Part shown: in pieces, positions 25,340 to 33,883 of the stretch | Layout of the letters: each line of letters begins with the position of its first letter | How positions within the stretch are numbered: position 1 is the stretch's first letter | Source of the DNA: Streptomyces daqingensis | GTDB taxonomy: Bacteria; Actinomycetota; Actinomycetes; Streptomycetales; Streptomycetaceae | Assembly: GCF_014645895.1 (NCBI RefSeq) | Contig: NZ_BMMP01000017.1 | Coordinates: forward strand, 1 to 64,000 | Direction: 5' to 3' | Length of the DNA stretch: 64,000 nt | The notes under the pieces: model-generated | What the model was told of the DNA's origin: nothing | Database searches by the model: none | What the model saw: the letters and a program-made list of their open reading frames with translations, nothing else | Program-made: the position numbers and the translations under genes

Positions 25340-25747
25340 ATCAAGGGCAGATGTGGTTCTGGTCGTGAAGCGGCTGCGGGGGTGGAGCTGGCCGTATGAC
25401 CTCGTCACGCGTACTCGTCAGCACGTAGCGCCGGAAGCCAGGCGCATGGCTCCTTGGCCGGCGACTCACGCAGGCCGCATGGACTACGCCGGCCAGAAGA
25501 GCCTGCGGCCCGTGTTCGACGTGATGGCGAAGGGCGCCGCGGCCATGCGCGTCCACGAAGCCCTTGGATGGCAGCGAATCGGGGTCGGCAAGCACATCTA
25601 CGGGGACGCACAGCAGAGGACGCCGCGTGAGCCGGGAGGCGGACCTCCTCGGCGCGTCCGGCAACTCATCGCCGAGCGCCTCCTGCTGTATGCGCAGGCG
25701 TACGGCGCCCACGTCGGAGCATCTTGGACCGCTGAAAAACAGCGCGC
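25340..25747. pseudogene. gene debris: GNAT C-terminal fragment and integrase relic
   Basis: On the plus strand at about 25485-25610 a frame reads RPVFDVMAKGAAAMRVHEA then LGWQRIGVGKH, the C-terminal signature of a GNAT acetyltransferase without its front half. At about 25651-25730 the minus strand aligns with codons of the AICE-1 integrase around its LRRALYAWAYNKKRWDD segment, with a 2-base insertion that breaks the frame. Both look like remnants of lost genes, the second of an earlier integrative element. Confidence 0.6.
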
Positions 25748-26188
25748 TCAGACCAGCACGCGGCAGTAGAGCCTGTGGCCGAGAGGCCGCGCCCGAACGG
25801 CCACCGCTGCAAGCTCGTTGAGGAAGCCTGTCAGCCAGTCGGGATCGGCGGGACCGTAGAACTCCTCCGCCTGCGACCACGGTATGCAGATCTCGGCCAA
25901 CCGCTCGCGGGTCGCATCCGCCAAGGCGTCGCGCACCTCGTCGGGAACGGTGAGGACGAACGTGTTCTCTTCCTCCGGGGGCGTCACCGGATCGCAGAAC
26001 CGGGGATATTCGTCAATCCGCGAGAAGGGTTCACGAAGCAGCAGGGCCACCGCCTGACCGAGCAGGACAGCGGGGTCGATCGACTTGACGTAAACCGTGT
26101 CGAAGCCGGCGTCCTCAGGTCCCTCCGCCAAGGCTGACGCCGCGGCCCGGTCATCGGGCGCGCTGAAGTAGTCGAAGAAGACGGCCAT
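25748..26188 (-). CDS. conserved hypothetical actinobacterial protein
   Basis: 146 aa from the ATG at 26188. It begins MAVFFDYFSAPDD, the recognisable start of a small Streptomyces family of unknown function. It continues with an acidic helical body (VKSIDPAVLLGQAVALLL, then EEFYGPADPDWL). No Shine-Dalgarno sequence is visible before this ATG, so it may be translated from a leaderless or near-leaderless mRNA. No enzymatic motif or membrane segment is seen. Confidence 0.72.
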   Translation of the reverse strand: MAVFFDYFSAPDDRAAASALAEGPEDAGFDTVYVKSIDPAVLLGQAVALLLREPFSRIDEYPRFCDPVTPPEEENTFVLTVPDEVRDALADATRERLAEICIPWSQAEEFYGPADPDWLTGFLNELAAVAVRARPLGHRLYCRVLV

Positions 26189-26461
26189 GCGGAGGAGTCT
26201 GGCAGCGCCGTCTGACAGCCGGCGGGCTGCGTCGAGGCCGCAATCCCTCGCTCCGGAGCGTGTAAGCGCCTCGGGCCGGACGCGAGCAACTCCGCACGCG
26301 GCACGGCGATCAGGCAGGGCAGGGGACGTCGGTCCTGTCGCCCTGCCGCGAACTGGACGTCCGCGCACCCCCGCTGCCGAGTCGCAGCTCATGCTGGTGC
26401 GGCGGTGAATCCCCGCGCGCCCCGTTGCCTAGAAAATCGAACATACGATCTACTCGTTGGC

Positions 26462-26692
26462 ATGGATGCCAACGCCTTCCCTCACGATCTCCTCGAGGCC
26501 CAGACGGCCTGGTACGCCACGTACTGGCGGCTCGCGAACGCCGCGTCCGACCAGGGCACGACCGGGCACCGACGGCGACTGCAGCAACTCTCCCGCCTCA
26601 TCGCCGACCACCCCTACTGGCAGACCCCCGCCGGTACCCCGGCGGCCCGTATGGCGCTCAAGGAACTCGCCCGCACCCACGTGCGCCCATGA
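26462..26692 (+). CDS. small conserved hypothetical protein
   Basis: 76 aa from the ATG at 26462 (MDANAFPHDLLEAQTAWY); a longer frame starts at 26405 but has weaker composition. It is helical with conserved-looking Trp/Tyr residues and no known motif. The gene faces the DUF7144-like gene across a strong terminator. Coding potential rests on codon bias and the clean terminator; the function is unknown. Confidence 0.5.
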   Translation: MDANAFPHDLLEAQTAWYATYWRLANAASDQGTTGHRRRLQQLSRLIADHPYWQTPAGTPAARMALKELARTHVRP

Positions 26693-26780
26693 GAATGACC
26701 ACTTCGGCCACCCCGCCCGGACGTGCCCCTCAACGGCCCGCAGCCGCCCGCGGGTTACCGCGAGCGGCTCCGGAGCAGAA

Positions 26781-26813
26781 CGGTCCCGGGCCGGCACGTC
26801 CGGCCCGGGACCG
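26781..26813. terminator. 14-bp-stem bidirectional terminator
   Basis: CGGTCCCGGGCCGG, loop CACGT, CCGGCCCGGGACCG: a perfect stem between the convergent small gene and the DUF7144-like gene. Confidence 0.85.
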
Positions 26814-26824
26814 CTGCCCGGTTG

Positions 26825-27280
26825 CTAGGTGGAAGCCTGGGATCGTGTGTTCATCCCCGCGCACAGAGCCCAGATGATGAACACGTCTATCGCCAGCGTG
26901 ATCACTGCCCAGAGCGGGAAGTAGGGCAGCCACATGAAGCTCGCGATCATGCCCAGACCGGCGAGTGTGATGCCGATCCACCGTGCCCACGTGGCCCCCG
27001 TCATCATCACGGCGAGGCCCGCCACCGCTATGGCGGCGCCGAGGAAGAGATGGACCCATCCCCAGCCCGTGAGGCTGTAGTCGAATGCGTAGTTGCTCGT
27101 CGAGGCGAATACGGCGTCCTCGCGCAGGGCTGCGACACCGGAGGAAACGGCGAGCAATCCGCCGAAGAACATCAGAGCACCGGCCAGCCTGGTCCAGCCG
27201 CTGAACATCGTCGTCGGTTTGCCGGTATGGCGCACCGCGGTGCCCGAATGCGCTCCACCACTGGCGGCATGAGTTGCCAT
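26825..27280 (-). CDS. DUF7144-like four-helix membrane protein
   Basis: 151 aa from the ATG at 27280, with GGAGGAGG upstream. After a polar N-terminus, four hydrophobic helices follow (about 32-52, 78-100, 104-122 and 125-146). The motif GWTRLAGALMFFGGLL and the WGWVHLFLGA segment fit the actinobacterial DUF7144 family of small integral membrane proteins. The function is unknown. The upstream 409-bp gap to the YihY gene holds divergent promoters; TATGTC and GACATA form an inverted repeat at 27328-27346 that may be an operator. Confidence 0.75.
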   Translation of the reverse strand: MATHAASGGAHSGTAVRHTGKPTTMFSGWTRLAGALMFFGGLLAVSSGVAALREDAVFASTSNYAFDYSLTGWGWVHLFLGAAIAVAGLAVMMTGATWARWIGITLAGLGMIASFMWLPYFPLWAVITLAIDVFIIWALCAGMNTRSQAST

Positions 27281-27689
27281 GTCGAGACCCTCCTCCTGCA
27301 AGGTCTGCCTTCACCTGTTCAGGTGCTTATGTCCTAGTCTGACATAGTGTGGGCAGCCTGCTACCCGAGACGTTTCCGCAGGTCAGAACGGCATTCTGAG
27401 GCTCAGCGCAGCGAACCGTCCGCCGCCACCGAAGACCGTTGCCGCCGCGTGCGAACGCAGCCTCCCGCCCGCGCAGCGACGCCGCCCTCGCCGCCGGTAC
27501 GTGGCGCCCTACCGGACATCCGGGTGCGGTGATGCGGCACGCCGCCGGCCGTCGGATGTTTCCCGCCCGTCGCGGGCGGCCAGACGCGTACCAGCCGTAA
27601 CCCGCACCAGCGCGGACGCGAGTCCGCGAGTCGAGCCGTCCGCGGCGCCTTCCGTCAGGTGCACAGCAGGCCGGGCGAGGAGGAGCAGA

Positions 27690-28598
27690 GTGACCACAGA
27701 GGCGCCCGATGGAGCGTCCGGCGGAGAGGTGCGGAACGCCGCGCGTGCGTTCCTGCCGGGAGCCGCCGACTGCCGTCGTGCGCTGCGCCGCACGCCCGTG
27801 TCCATCTGGAACGACGACGTCACCGACTGGGCCGCGGCGCTCACCTACTACGCCGTCCTCGCGATCTTCCCGGCGCTGCTCGTCACCGTCTCGGCGACGG
27901 GCCTCGCCGGAGCGGACGCGACGCAGCAGCTCATCACCCGCGTGACCACCGTCCTGCCCGCCGAGTCCGGCGAGCTCATGGCCGGCGCGCTGAAGGACAT
28001 GGCGGGACGCCGCGGCGCCGCCTGGCTGCTGGCCGTCTTCGGGACGGCCGCGTCGCTGTGGTCCGCCTCCAGCTATCTCAGCGTCTTCCGCCGCGCGTTG
28101 CACGCCATGCACGGCGTGCAGGACCACAGGCCGGTGTGGCGGACGGTGCCGCGGATCGTCCTCACGGCGTTCGCGCTCCTGGCGCTGCTCGTCTCCAGCG
28201 TCTTCGTGCTGGTCCTCAGCGGCGAGCTCGCCCGTACGGCGGGCGGCCTGCTCGGCATGGACGAGGTGGCCGCGGACGCTTGGAACACCGCGAAGTGGCC
28301 CTTGCTGCTGTGCCTCGCGGCGGTGCTCGTGCTGGTCCTCTTCCGCACCGGCCCGCCCGGCACCCGCGGCGTGCGGAACAGGGTGCCGGGCGGCGCTCTC
28401 GCCGTGGTCCTATGGCTGGTCGCCTCGCTCGGGTTCGCTCTGTACGCGACGCGCGTGGGCACCTACCACCGGATGTACGGGTCCCTGGCGGGGATCGTCG
28501 TCTTCCTCATCTGGCTGTGGATGTCGAACCTCGCGCTGCTGACCGGCGCCCAGTTCAACGCGGAGCTGCTCAAACTGCGTGCAGGACGGCGGAATTGA
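27690..28598 (+). CDS. YihY/virulence-factor BrkB-family membrane protein
   Basis: 302 aa from the GTG at 27690, with GAGGAGGAG upstream. The N-terminus SIWNDDVTDWAAALTYYAVL is the family signature (DxxxxxAaaLtyy). It is followed by six membrane helices and the closing YGSLAGIVVFLIWLWMSNLALLTGAQFNAEL segment. These proteins were once called RNase BN by mistake; they are probably transporters or envelope proteins. The long upstream frame to 27501 lacks a start signal. It ends 41 bp from the convergent oxidoreductase gene. Confidence 0.9.
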   Translation: MTTEAPDGASGGEVRNAARAFLPGAADCRRALRRTPVSIWNDDVTDWAAALTYYAVLAIFPALLVTVSATGLAGADATQQLITRVTTVLPAESGELMAGALKDMAGRRGAAWLLAVFGTAASLWSASSYLSVFRRALHAMHGVQDHRPVWRTVPRIVLTAFALLALLVSSVFVLVLSGELARTAGGLLGMDEVAADAWNTAKWPLLLCLAAVLVLVLFRTGPPGTRGVRNRVPGGALAVVLWLVASLGFALYATRVGTYHRMYGSLAGIVVFLIWLWMSNLALLTGAQFNAELLKLRAGRRN

Positions 28599-28639
28599 AC
28601 CTCCACGCCGTGCACGCGCCCGCCCCGGGTACCTCGCGC

Positions 28640-29311
28640 TCAGCCGCCCGCGACGGACGCGACGGCCTCCTCGACCGGGGTGTCACCGCTGACCATCTCC
28701 AGCGTGAGCCCCGCCGTTCCCGGCGCGTGCAGCAGTGCGCCCAGGACCGCGGCGACGTCGTCGCGCGGCACCTCGTCCCGTCCGGTCCGCTCCGCCAGCC
28801 GGACGCGGCCCGTGCCGGGGCCGTCGGTCAGACGCCCCGGGCGCAGCACCGTCCAGTCGAGCCCGCTCCTGGCCCGTACGGCGTCGTCCGCGGCGCCCTT
28901 GGCGCGCAGATACACGGCGAAGACGGGGTCCATCTCCGCAGGCGGATCGGTGAGTCCGGCGTCGGCGCCCATGGCCGAGACCATCAAGTACCGCCGTACG
29001 CCCGCGCGTTCGGCGGCGTCGGCGAGCAGCACCGCCGCCGCGCGGTCCACGGTCTCCTTCCGCTCGGCGCCGCTCCCGGGGCCCGCACCGGCGGCGAAGA
29101 CGACGGCGTCGGCGCCCTCCAGGTGCGAGGCGACCTCGTCCGCCGAGGCCGATTCCAGGTCGCACACGACGGGTTCGGCGCCCGCCGCGCGCAGATCCTC
29201 AGCGTGATCAGGGTTGCGGATCAGCCCCGCGACCTCTTCTCCCCGCCCGGCGAGCAACCGCTCCAGCCGCAGCGCGATCTGACCGTGTCCTCCAGCGATG
29301 ACTGTGCGCAT
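28640..29311 (-). CDS. NAD(P)-binding oxidoreductase (atypical SDR, NmrA/YwnB-like)
   Basis: 223 aa from the ATG at 29311. The nucleotide-binding glycine motif is AGGHGQIALRL at residues 6-16. It is followed by the VVCDLES acidic loop, VVFAAGAG strand and YLMVSAMGAD near the active site. The usual YxxxK is weak: VYLRAKGAAD. Length and order fit NAD(P)H-binding atypical short-chain dehydrogenases that often act as redox sensors or epimerase-like enzymes. The substrate is unknown. Confidence 0.85.
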   Translation of the reverse strand: MRTVIAGGHGQIALRLERLLAGRGEEVAGLIRNPDHAEDLRAAGAEPVVCDLESASADEVASHLEGADAVVFAAGAGPGSGAERKETVDRAAAVLLADAAERAGVRRYLMVSAMGADAGLTDPPAEMDPVFAVYLRAKGAADDAVRARSGLDWTVLRPGRLTDGPGTGRVRLAERTGRDEVPRDDVAAVLGALLHAPGTAGLTLEMVSGDTPVEEAVASVAGG

Positions 29312-29407
29312 GCCCCGACCGTACGCCTCTGAGCACCGGCGGCATCGCACGACGTGACGGCGTCCCGCGAGCGGCGCCGAGAGCCGCCACCGCCGTACGC
29401 CCGCGCG

Positions 29408-30886
29408 TCAGCCCTGCGACTGGCGAGGCAGATCGAACTCGGACGTCCCGGTGAAGTCGCAGAACTCCCGCACCGCGCTCGTCCGCGACACCACACGCCC
29501 CCGGTGCACCACGATCCGGCTGTACGCGAGGGACAGCGCGCCGGAGAGCTCCGTCCCGCGTACGGCCAGCAGTTCCGCGGGAAAACCCGCCTCCACCCGC
29601 ACCTCCGGCAGCCCCATCGCGGCACGCGCCTGCCCGCAGACCATGTCGTAGGCGGCTTCCGGGCGTGCCTCGCCGTGCGACGCGAGCAGGTACGCCGCCT
29701 CCAGCGGGTCGCCCCTGCCCACGGGGTTCGCGGCGTCCCGAAGGGCTCCGCTCCCCGCCGCCACCGGGACGCCCGCCGAGGTGAGCAGCCGTACGGGCGC
29801 CGTACGGGACGGGAGCGCGGGCGAGGGGCGCTCCATCACACCGCAGCCGCCCTGCGGCAGGCAGACGACGGTGACGCCCGCGGCTGCCAGCCGCTCCGCG
29901 ATCCGGGCGGCCTGCTTGTGCGGAAGCCTGGCCAGCCCCGCGCACGGCCCGACCGCCACCCCCGGGCGCAGCCCGCCGGCAGCGGCGGCCAGCCTCGACA
30001 GCCGGGCCGGGTCGTCGCCGTCCGTGTGCAGGTCGACGCCGCAGCCGTGCTCGGCGGCGACCTCGAGGACGACGTCCACGTAGCCGGCCGGGTCGGGGTC
30101 CAGGTCGGGGCAGCCGCCGATGACGGTCGCACCCATCTTCACGGCGTCCCGCAGCATCGACAGGTTGTCGGCCCCGGCCACGCCCGTCAGCAGCCGCGGC
30201 ACCGCCACCGTGCTCAGCTCCACGAGTCCGCGGAGCGCCCGCCGTGCCTGCAGTACCGCCTCCAGCGAGCGCAGCCCGGCGACGTCCCCGATGTGCACGT
30301 GCGTCCGGGTGGCGGTCGCACCCTGGCCGAGCTGGAGCAGCGCGGCTTCGGTCGTACGGCGCTGCACGTCCTCGGGGGCGCTGCGCGGCGGCCCGTCGGA
30401 GTGCGGCGGGACGGCGGTGAGTGCCGTGTCGTAGTGCGCGTGGGGGTCTGCGGGCGCGGGCAGGAGCAGGTACCCGGACAGGTCGACGCGCGTGCCGCCG
30501 GGCGGCTGCGGCCCGGCAGCGAGGCTGCCCGCCGTACCGACCGCTTCGATGCGGCCGTCGCCGAGGCGGACGTCGACGGTGCGGCCGTCGGCGAGCCGGG
30601 CGCTGCAGAGCATCACCGTCCGCGAGCCGGTTCCGCTCTCGGTGCCGCCTTCGCGCTGGCCGCCCGCCCCGGAACCGGTGCCGGGCGCGGCCTTCCGGCG
30701 GGGTGCCTTGCCCGCGCCGTTCCGGCCGCCGGTCCTGCCGCCCGCGCCTTTCCCCGCGCCGCCGGTACGGCCGTCTCCGGAGGAGGCGTTGCGGTCGCCT
30801 CGGGAGGAGCCGCTCCCGTCGGTGTCACGAGGTTCCTCGCGGGGGCCGTCGCCGTCCCTCGGCTCCTGTGGCTGGCTGTCGGCCAT
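29408..30886 (-). CDS. amidohydrolase-superfamily protein with disordered N-terminus
   Basis: 492 aa from the ATG at 30886, which has GGGGAG upstream. The first about 90 residues are Gly/Arg/Asp-rich low complexity. The rest follows a cytosine-deaminase-like amidohydrolase: a small beta domain, metal site DPHAHYD, THVHIGD, a further histidine in DLHTDGDD and a distal GSGALRD. The HxH pair reads HAH, so metal binding looks intact. A divergent promoter and tRNA genes lie upstream. The substrate is not predictable; a deaminase or cyclic-amide hydrolase is most likely. Confidence 0.8.
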   Translation of the reverse strand: MADSQPQEPRDGDGPREEPRDTDGSGSSRGDRNASSGDGRTGGAGKGAGGRTGGRNGAGKAPRRKAAPGTGSGAGGQREGGTESGTGSRTVMLCSARLADGRTVDVRLGDGRIEAVGTAGSLAAGPQPPGGTRVDLSGYLLLPAPADPHAHYDTALTAVPPHSDGPPRSAPEDVQRRTTEAALLQLGQGATATRTHVHIGDVAGLRSLEAVLQARRALRGLVELSTVAVPRLLTGVAGADNLSMLRDAVKMGATVIGGCPDLDPDPAGYVDVVLEVAAEHGCGVDLHTDGDDPARLSRLAAAAGGLRPGVAVGPCAGLARLPHKQAARIAERLAAAGVTVVCLPQGGCGVMERPSPALPSRTAPVRLLTSAGVPVAAGSGALRDAANPVGRGDPLEAAYLLASHGEARPEAAYDMVCGQARAAMGLPEVRVEAGFPAELLAVRGTELSGALSLAYSRIVVHRGRVVSRTSAVREFCDFTGTSEFDLPRQSQG

Positions 30887-31127
30887 CGCACTCCCCACGT
30901 AGGCGGATGATCATGATCACGCAGCGTGAGTCGAGAGTAGGGCTCGCGTAGTGCACCGGCGAGGAAGAGGGGAATAGTCGTACTGACGTGGTGCGAGGGG
31001 GTGTTGGCCCCTCGCACGGCCTCCGGGCACGTTCCGCCGGTGGCGCGCGGAGGGCTCCGGACGGGCCTGGGCGGGTCCTATACGGATTTCACCTTTGGCT
31101 GTCAGGCGTGTAATGTCTTCACCGCTC

Positions 31128-31200
31128 GCCCCAATAGCTCAGTCGGCAGAGCGTCTCCATGGTAAGGAGAAGGTCAACGGTTCGATTCCGTTTTGGGGCT
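31128..31200 (+). tRNA. tRNA-Thr(GGT)
   Basis: 73 nt. Acceptor GCCCCAA pairs with TTGGGGC, the D arm begins AGCTCAG, anticodon arm TCTCC-ATGGTAA-GGAGA gives GGT, and the T arm is AACGG-TTCGATT-CCGTT. The 3' CCA is not encoded. Confidence 0.95.
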
Positions 31201-31247
31201 CTGATGTGTGGGATCTCCCGTCGGAAAGATGGGGGTTCGCACATCTT

Positions 31248-31320
31248 GGCGGTGTAGCTCAGTCGGTAGAGCAAGCGGCTCATAATCGCTGTGTCACCGG
31301 TTCAAGTCCGGTCACCGCTA
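31248..31320 (+). tRNA. tRNA-Met(CAT), elongator type
   Basis: 73 nt. Acceptor GGCGGTG pairs with CACCGCT (one G-U), anticodon loop CTCATAA, T arm ACCGG-TTCAAGT-CCGGT. The paired 1-72 position argues for the elongator rather than the initiator. It is 47 bp after tRNA-Thr and probably co-transcribed with it and possibly with rpmG. Confidence 0.93.
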
Positions 31321-31410
31321 CTTCACCGAATGTAGCCGATTGTGGGTTCGGTCCTTCGATCGGCTACTCTTCCTGCGTTCTAGCCCATCTGTCCGTCAAG
31401 GAGCACTCAC

Positions 31411-31575
31411 GTGGCTGCCACAGACGTCCGCCCGAAGATCACGCTGGCCTGCGTGGAGTGCAAGGAGCGGAACTACATCACCAAGAAGAACCGGCGCAAC
31501 AACCCGGACCGTCTTGAGATGAAGAAGCACTGCCCGCGCTGCAACGCCCACACGGCGCACCGCGAGACGCGCTGA
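31411..31575 (+). CDS. rpmG: 50S ribosomal protein L33 (zinc-binding form)
   Basis: 54 aa from the GTG at 31411, with AAGGAG upstream. It has two CxxC pairs, CVEC and CPRC, so it is the zinc-binding (C+) paralogue. The sequence TLACVECKERNYITKKNRRN is characteristic of L33. Streptomycetes usually also have a cysteine-less form that replaces it under zinc limitation; only the C+ copy is seen here. It lies directly after the tRNA pair and ahead of the dehydratase genes, a conserved actinobacterial order. Confidence 0.97.
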   Translation: MAATDVRPKITLACVECKERNYITKKNRRNNPDRLEMKKHCPRCNAHTAHRETR

Positions 31576-31590
31576 ACCAGGCCCTTCGAC

Positions 31591-31620
31591 GAGGCCGTCC
31601 CCGGCACAGGGGGCGGCCTC
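31591..31620 (+). terminator. terminator after rpmG
   Basis: GAGGCCGTCCCC pairs with GGGGGCGGCCTC around a six-base loop, 15 bp past the rpmG stop codon. Confidence 0.7.
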
Positions 31621-31694
31621 GCGTCGTTCCCCGTGCCCGCCCCGTCCGGCCCCGGCACACGGTTCACCCATCGCCTTCAGGAGGTGCCGCGCCC

Positions 31695-32174
31695 ATGGCG
31701 CTCGACCAGTCCTTCGTCGGACGGACCTATCCGCCCACCCCTCCTTACGAGGTGGGCCGCGAGAAGATCCGCGAGTTCGCCGAGGCCGTCGGCGACACCA
31801 ACCCGGCCTACACGGACCCGGAGGCCGCGGCGGCGCTGGGCCACCCCGATGTGATCGCCCCGCCCACCTTCGTCTTCGCGATCACCTTCAACGCCGCCCG
31901 GCAGGTGACCGAGGACCCCCAACTGGGCCTCGACTACGACCGGGTCGTGCACGGCGACCAGAAGTTCGTCCACGTGCGCCCCGTACGCCCGGGGGACCGG
32001 CTCACGGTCTCGACCACCATCGAGGCGATCAAGTCGATGGCGGGCAACGACATCCTCGACGTCCGGGGGGACGTGCACGACGAGGCGGGCGAACTCGTCG
32101 TCACCGCGTACACGAAACTGGTGGCGCGCGGCCCCGAGGCCGATGCGCCCGCGGCGGAGACAAAGGGAGCGTGA
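31695..32174 (+). CDS. MaoC-like dehydratase subunit (HadA-type)
   Basis: 159 aa. A hot-dog fold with an N-terminal MaoC-like dehydratase pattern (GREKIREFAEAVGDTNPAYTD, then APPTFVFAITF). It lies 4 bp before a second MaoC-type gene. In mycobacteria the equivalent pair, HadA-HadB, next to rpmG forms the (3R)-hydroxyacyl-ACP dehydratase of FAS-II. In streptomycetes the same pair is conserved but its acyl substrate is less certain. This subunit is expected to be the non-catalytic, substrate-binding one. Confidence 0.88.
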   Translation: MALDQSFVGRTYPPTPPYEVGREKIREFAEAVGDTNPAYTDPEAAAALGHPDVIAPPTFVFAITFNAARQVTEDPQLGLDYDRVVHGDQKFVHVRPVRPGDRLTVSTTIEAIKSMAGNDILDVRGDVHDEAGELVVTAYTKLVARGPEADAPAAETKGA

Positions 32175-32178
32175 CCTG

Positions 32179-32613
32179 ATGTCAGCGAAGATCGCGTACG
32201 CCGACGTCGAGGTCGGCACCGAACTGCCCGCGCGTACCTTCCCCGTCGACCGGGAGCGCCTCGTCCGCTATGCGGGAGCGTCGGGAGACTTCAACCCCAT
32301 TCACTGGAACGAGCGGTTCGCCAAAGAGGTCGGCCTGCCGGACGTCATCGCGCACGGCATGTTCACGATGGCGGAGGCGATCCGCGTCGTGACGGACTGG
32401 ACGGGCGATCCGGCCGCGGTGGTGGAGTACGGCGTGCGCTTCACCCGGCCCGTGGTGGTGCCGGACGACGAGAAGGGCGCCGAGATCGAGGTCCACGGCA
32501 AGGTCGCGGCCAAGATCGACGACGAGCAGCGCACCGTGCGGGTGGATCTGACGGTGAGCAGCGCCGGGCAGAAGGTCCTGGGCATGTCCCGCGCGGTGCT
32601 GCGGCTCGCGTGA
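32179..32613 (+). CDS. MaoC-like dehydratase, catalytic subunit (HadB-type)
   Basis: 144 aa from the ATG at 32179. The hydratase-2 motif is present: YAGASGDFNPIHWNERFAKE with catalytic Asp and His (D37/H42 region), followed by GMFTMAEAIR. It should form a heterodimer with the preceding gene product and dehydrate 3-hydroxyacyl thioesters. The 4-bp gap shows they are one operon. A frame beginning at 32143 overlaps the upstream gene and has no start signal. Confidence 0.9.
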   Translation: MSAKIAYADVEVGTELPARTFPVDRERLVRYAGASGDFNPIHWNERFAKEVGLPDVIAHGMFTMAEAIRVVTDWTGDPAAVVEYGVRFTRPVVVPDDEKGAEIEVHGKVAAKIDDEQRTVRVDLTVSSAGQKVLGMSRAVLRLA

Positions 32614-32674
32614 CGGGACGCGCGCCGTCCGGCCGGGACGGCGCCCCCGCACGGGCTCTCGTACGCTTGAGCGC

Positions 32675-33730
32675 GTGCAGGAACTCCATGACGCCCCCCT
32701 GGCCCCGCTGACCACCTTCCGCCTGGGCGGTCCCGCTGCCCGCCTCCGTACGGCTGCCACCGACGAGCAGGTGATCGCGGCCGTGCGGGAGGCGGACGCC
32801 GAAGGCACCCCGCTGCTGATCGTGGGAGGCGGGAGCAACCTCGTCATCGCCGACGAAGGCTTCCCGGGCACCGCCCTGCGCATCGCGACCACCGGCTTCT
32901 CGCTCTCCGGCACGGACCTGGAGATCGCCGCGGGGGAGAACTGGTCGGACGCCGTCGCCCGCACCGTCGAAGCCGGCCTCGCCGGTGTCGAATGCCTGGC
33001 GGGCATCCCGGGATCGGCGGGCGCGACGCCCATCCAGAACGTGGGGGCGTACGGGCAGGAGGTGTCCTCCACCATCACCGAGGTCGTCGCCTACGACCGC
33101 CGCGCCGACGAGACCGTCACCCTCTCCAACGAGGAGTGCGGCTTCTCCTACCGTCACAGCCGCTTCAAGGCGGACCCGTCCCGCTATGTGGTGCTCCGCG
33201 TCCGCTTCGCGCTGGAGGACGCGGACGGGCTCTCGGCGCCGCTGAAGTACGCCGAGACCGCCCGCGTGCTCGGAGTCGAGCCCGGCGACCGGGTCTCCGC
33301 GCAGACGGCCCGTGAGACGGTGCTCAAGCTCCGGGCCGGAAAGGGCATGGTGCTCGACCCCGAGGACCACGACACCTGGTCCGCCGGGTCCTTCTTCACC
33401 AACCCGGTGCTGGACGAAGCCGAGTTCACCGCTTTCAAGGCCCGAGTCGCGGAACGCCTGGGCGGCGATGTCGCCGCTCCCGCCTTCCCGGCGGACGACG
33501 GGCGCACGAAGACCTCCGCGGCCTGGCTCATCGACCGTGCCGGGTTCGAGAAGGGCTACGGCAAGGGCCGCGCCCGCATCTCCACCAAGCACACCCTGGC
33601 CCTCACCAACAGGGGAGACGCCACCACGGCCGATCTGCTGGCACTGGCCCGTGAGGTACGCGACGGCGTCCGTGAGGCCTTCGGCGTCACGCTGGTCAAC
33701 GAACCGGTCACGGTCGGCTGCGAGTTGTGA
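32675..33730 (+). CDS. murB: UDP-N-acetylmuramate dehydrogenase
   Basis: 351 aa from the GTG at 32675. The FAD-binding domain shows LLIVGGGSNLVI and GIPGSAGATPIQNVGAYGQE. Catalysis uses the Ser of AGSFFTNP and the Glu of NEPVTVGCEL at the extreme C-terminus. YRHSRFK carries the type-I tyrosine/arginine pair. It reduces UDP-GlcNAc-enolpyruvate to UDP-MurNAc in peptidoglycan synthesis. There is no Shine-Dalgarno; a TACGCT hexamer lies nine bases before the start codon, so the mRNA is probably leaderless. A conserved neighbour of the MaoC pair in actinobacteria. Confidence 0.96.
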   Translation: MQELHDAPLAPLTTFRLGGPAARLRTAATDEQVIAAVREADAEGTPLLIVGGGSNLVIADEGFPGTALRIATTGFSLSGTDLEIAAGENWSDAVARTVEAGLAGVECLAGIPGSAGATPIQNVGAYGQEVSSTITEVVAYDRRADETVTLSNEECGFSYRHSRFKADPSRYVVLRVRFALEDADGLSAPLKYAETARVLGVEPGDRVSAQTARETVLKLRAGKGMVLDPEDHDTWSAGSFFTNPVLDEAEFTAFKARVAERLGGDVAAPAFPADDGRTKTSAAWLIDRAGFEKGYGKGRARISTKHTLALTNRGDATTADLLALAREVRDGVREAFGVTLVNEPVTVGCEL

Positions 33731-33736
33731 ACGGAC

Positions 33737-33755
33737 GGCCGCGCGGCACGCGGCC
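33737..33755. terminator. terminator between convergent murB and add
   Basis: GGCCGCG, loop CGGCA, CGCGGCC, seven bases past the murB stop. Confidence 0.6.
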
Positions 33756-33883
33756 CCTCAGGCCGGTGCACTGGCGTCCTCTCCGAGTGCGCTGGGGGCG
33801 CCGGGCGATGCCCCAATCCGCCCCCTGACTTTCGCCGACGCCCGGCCCGCACATGGCTCACCCCGCCTCCGCACGCCCGCGGA

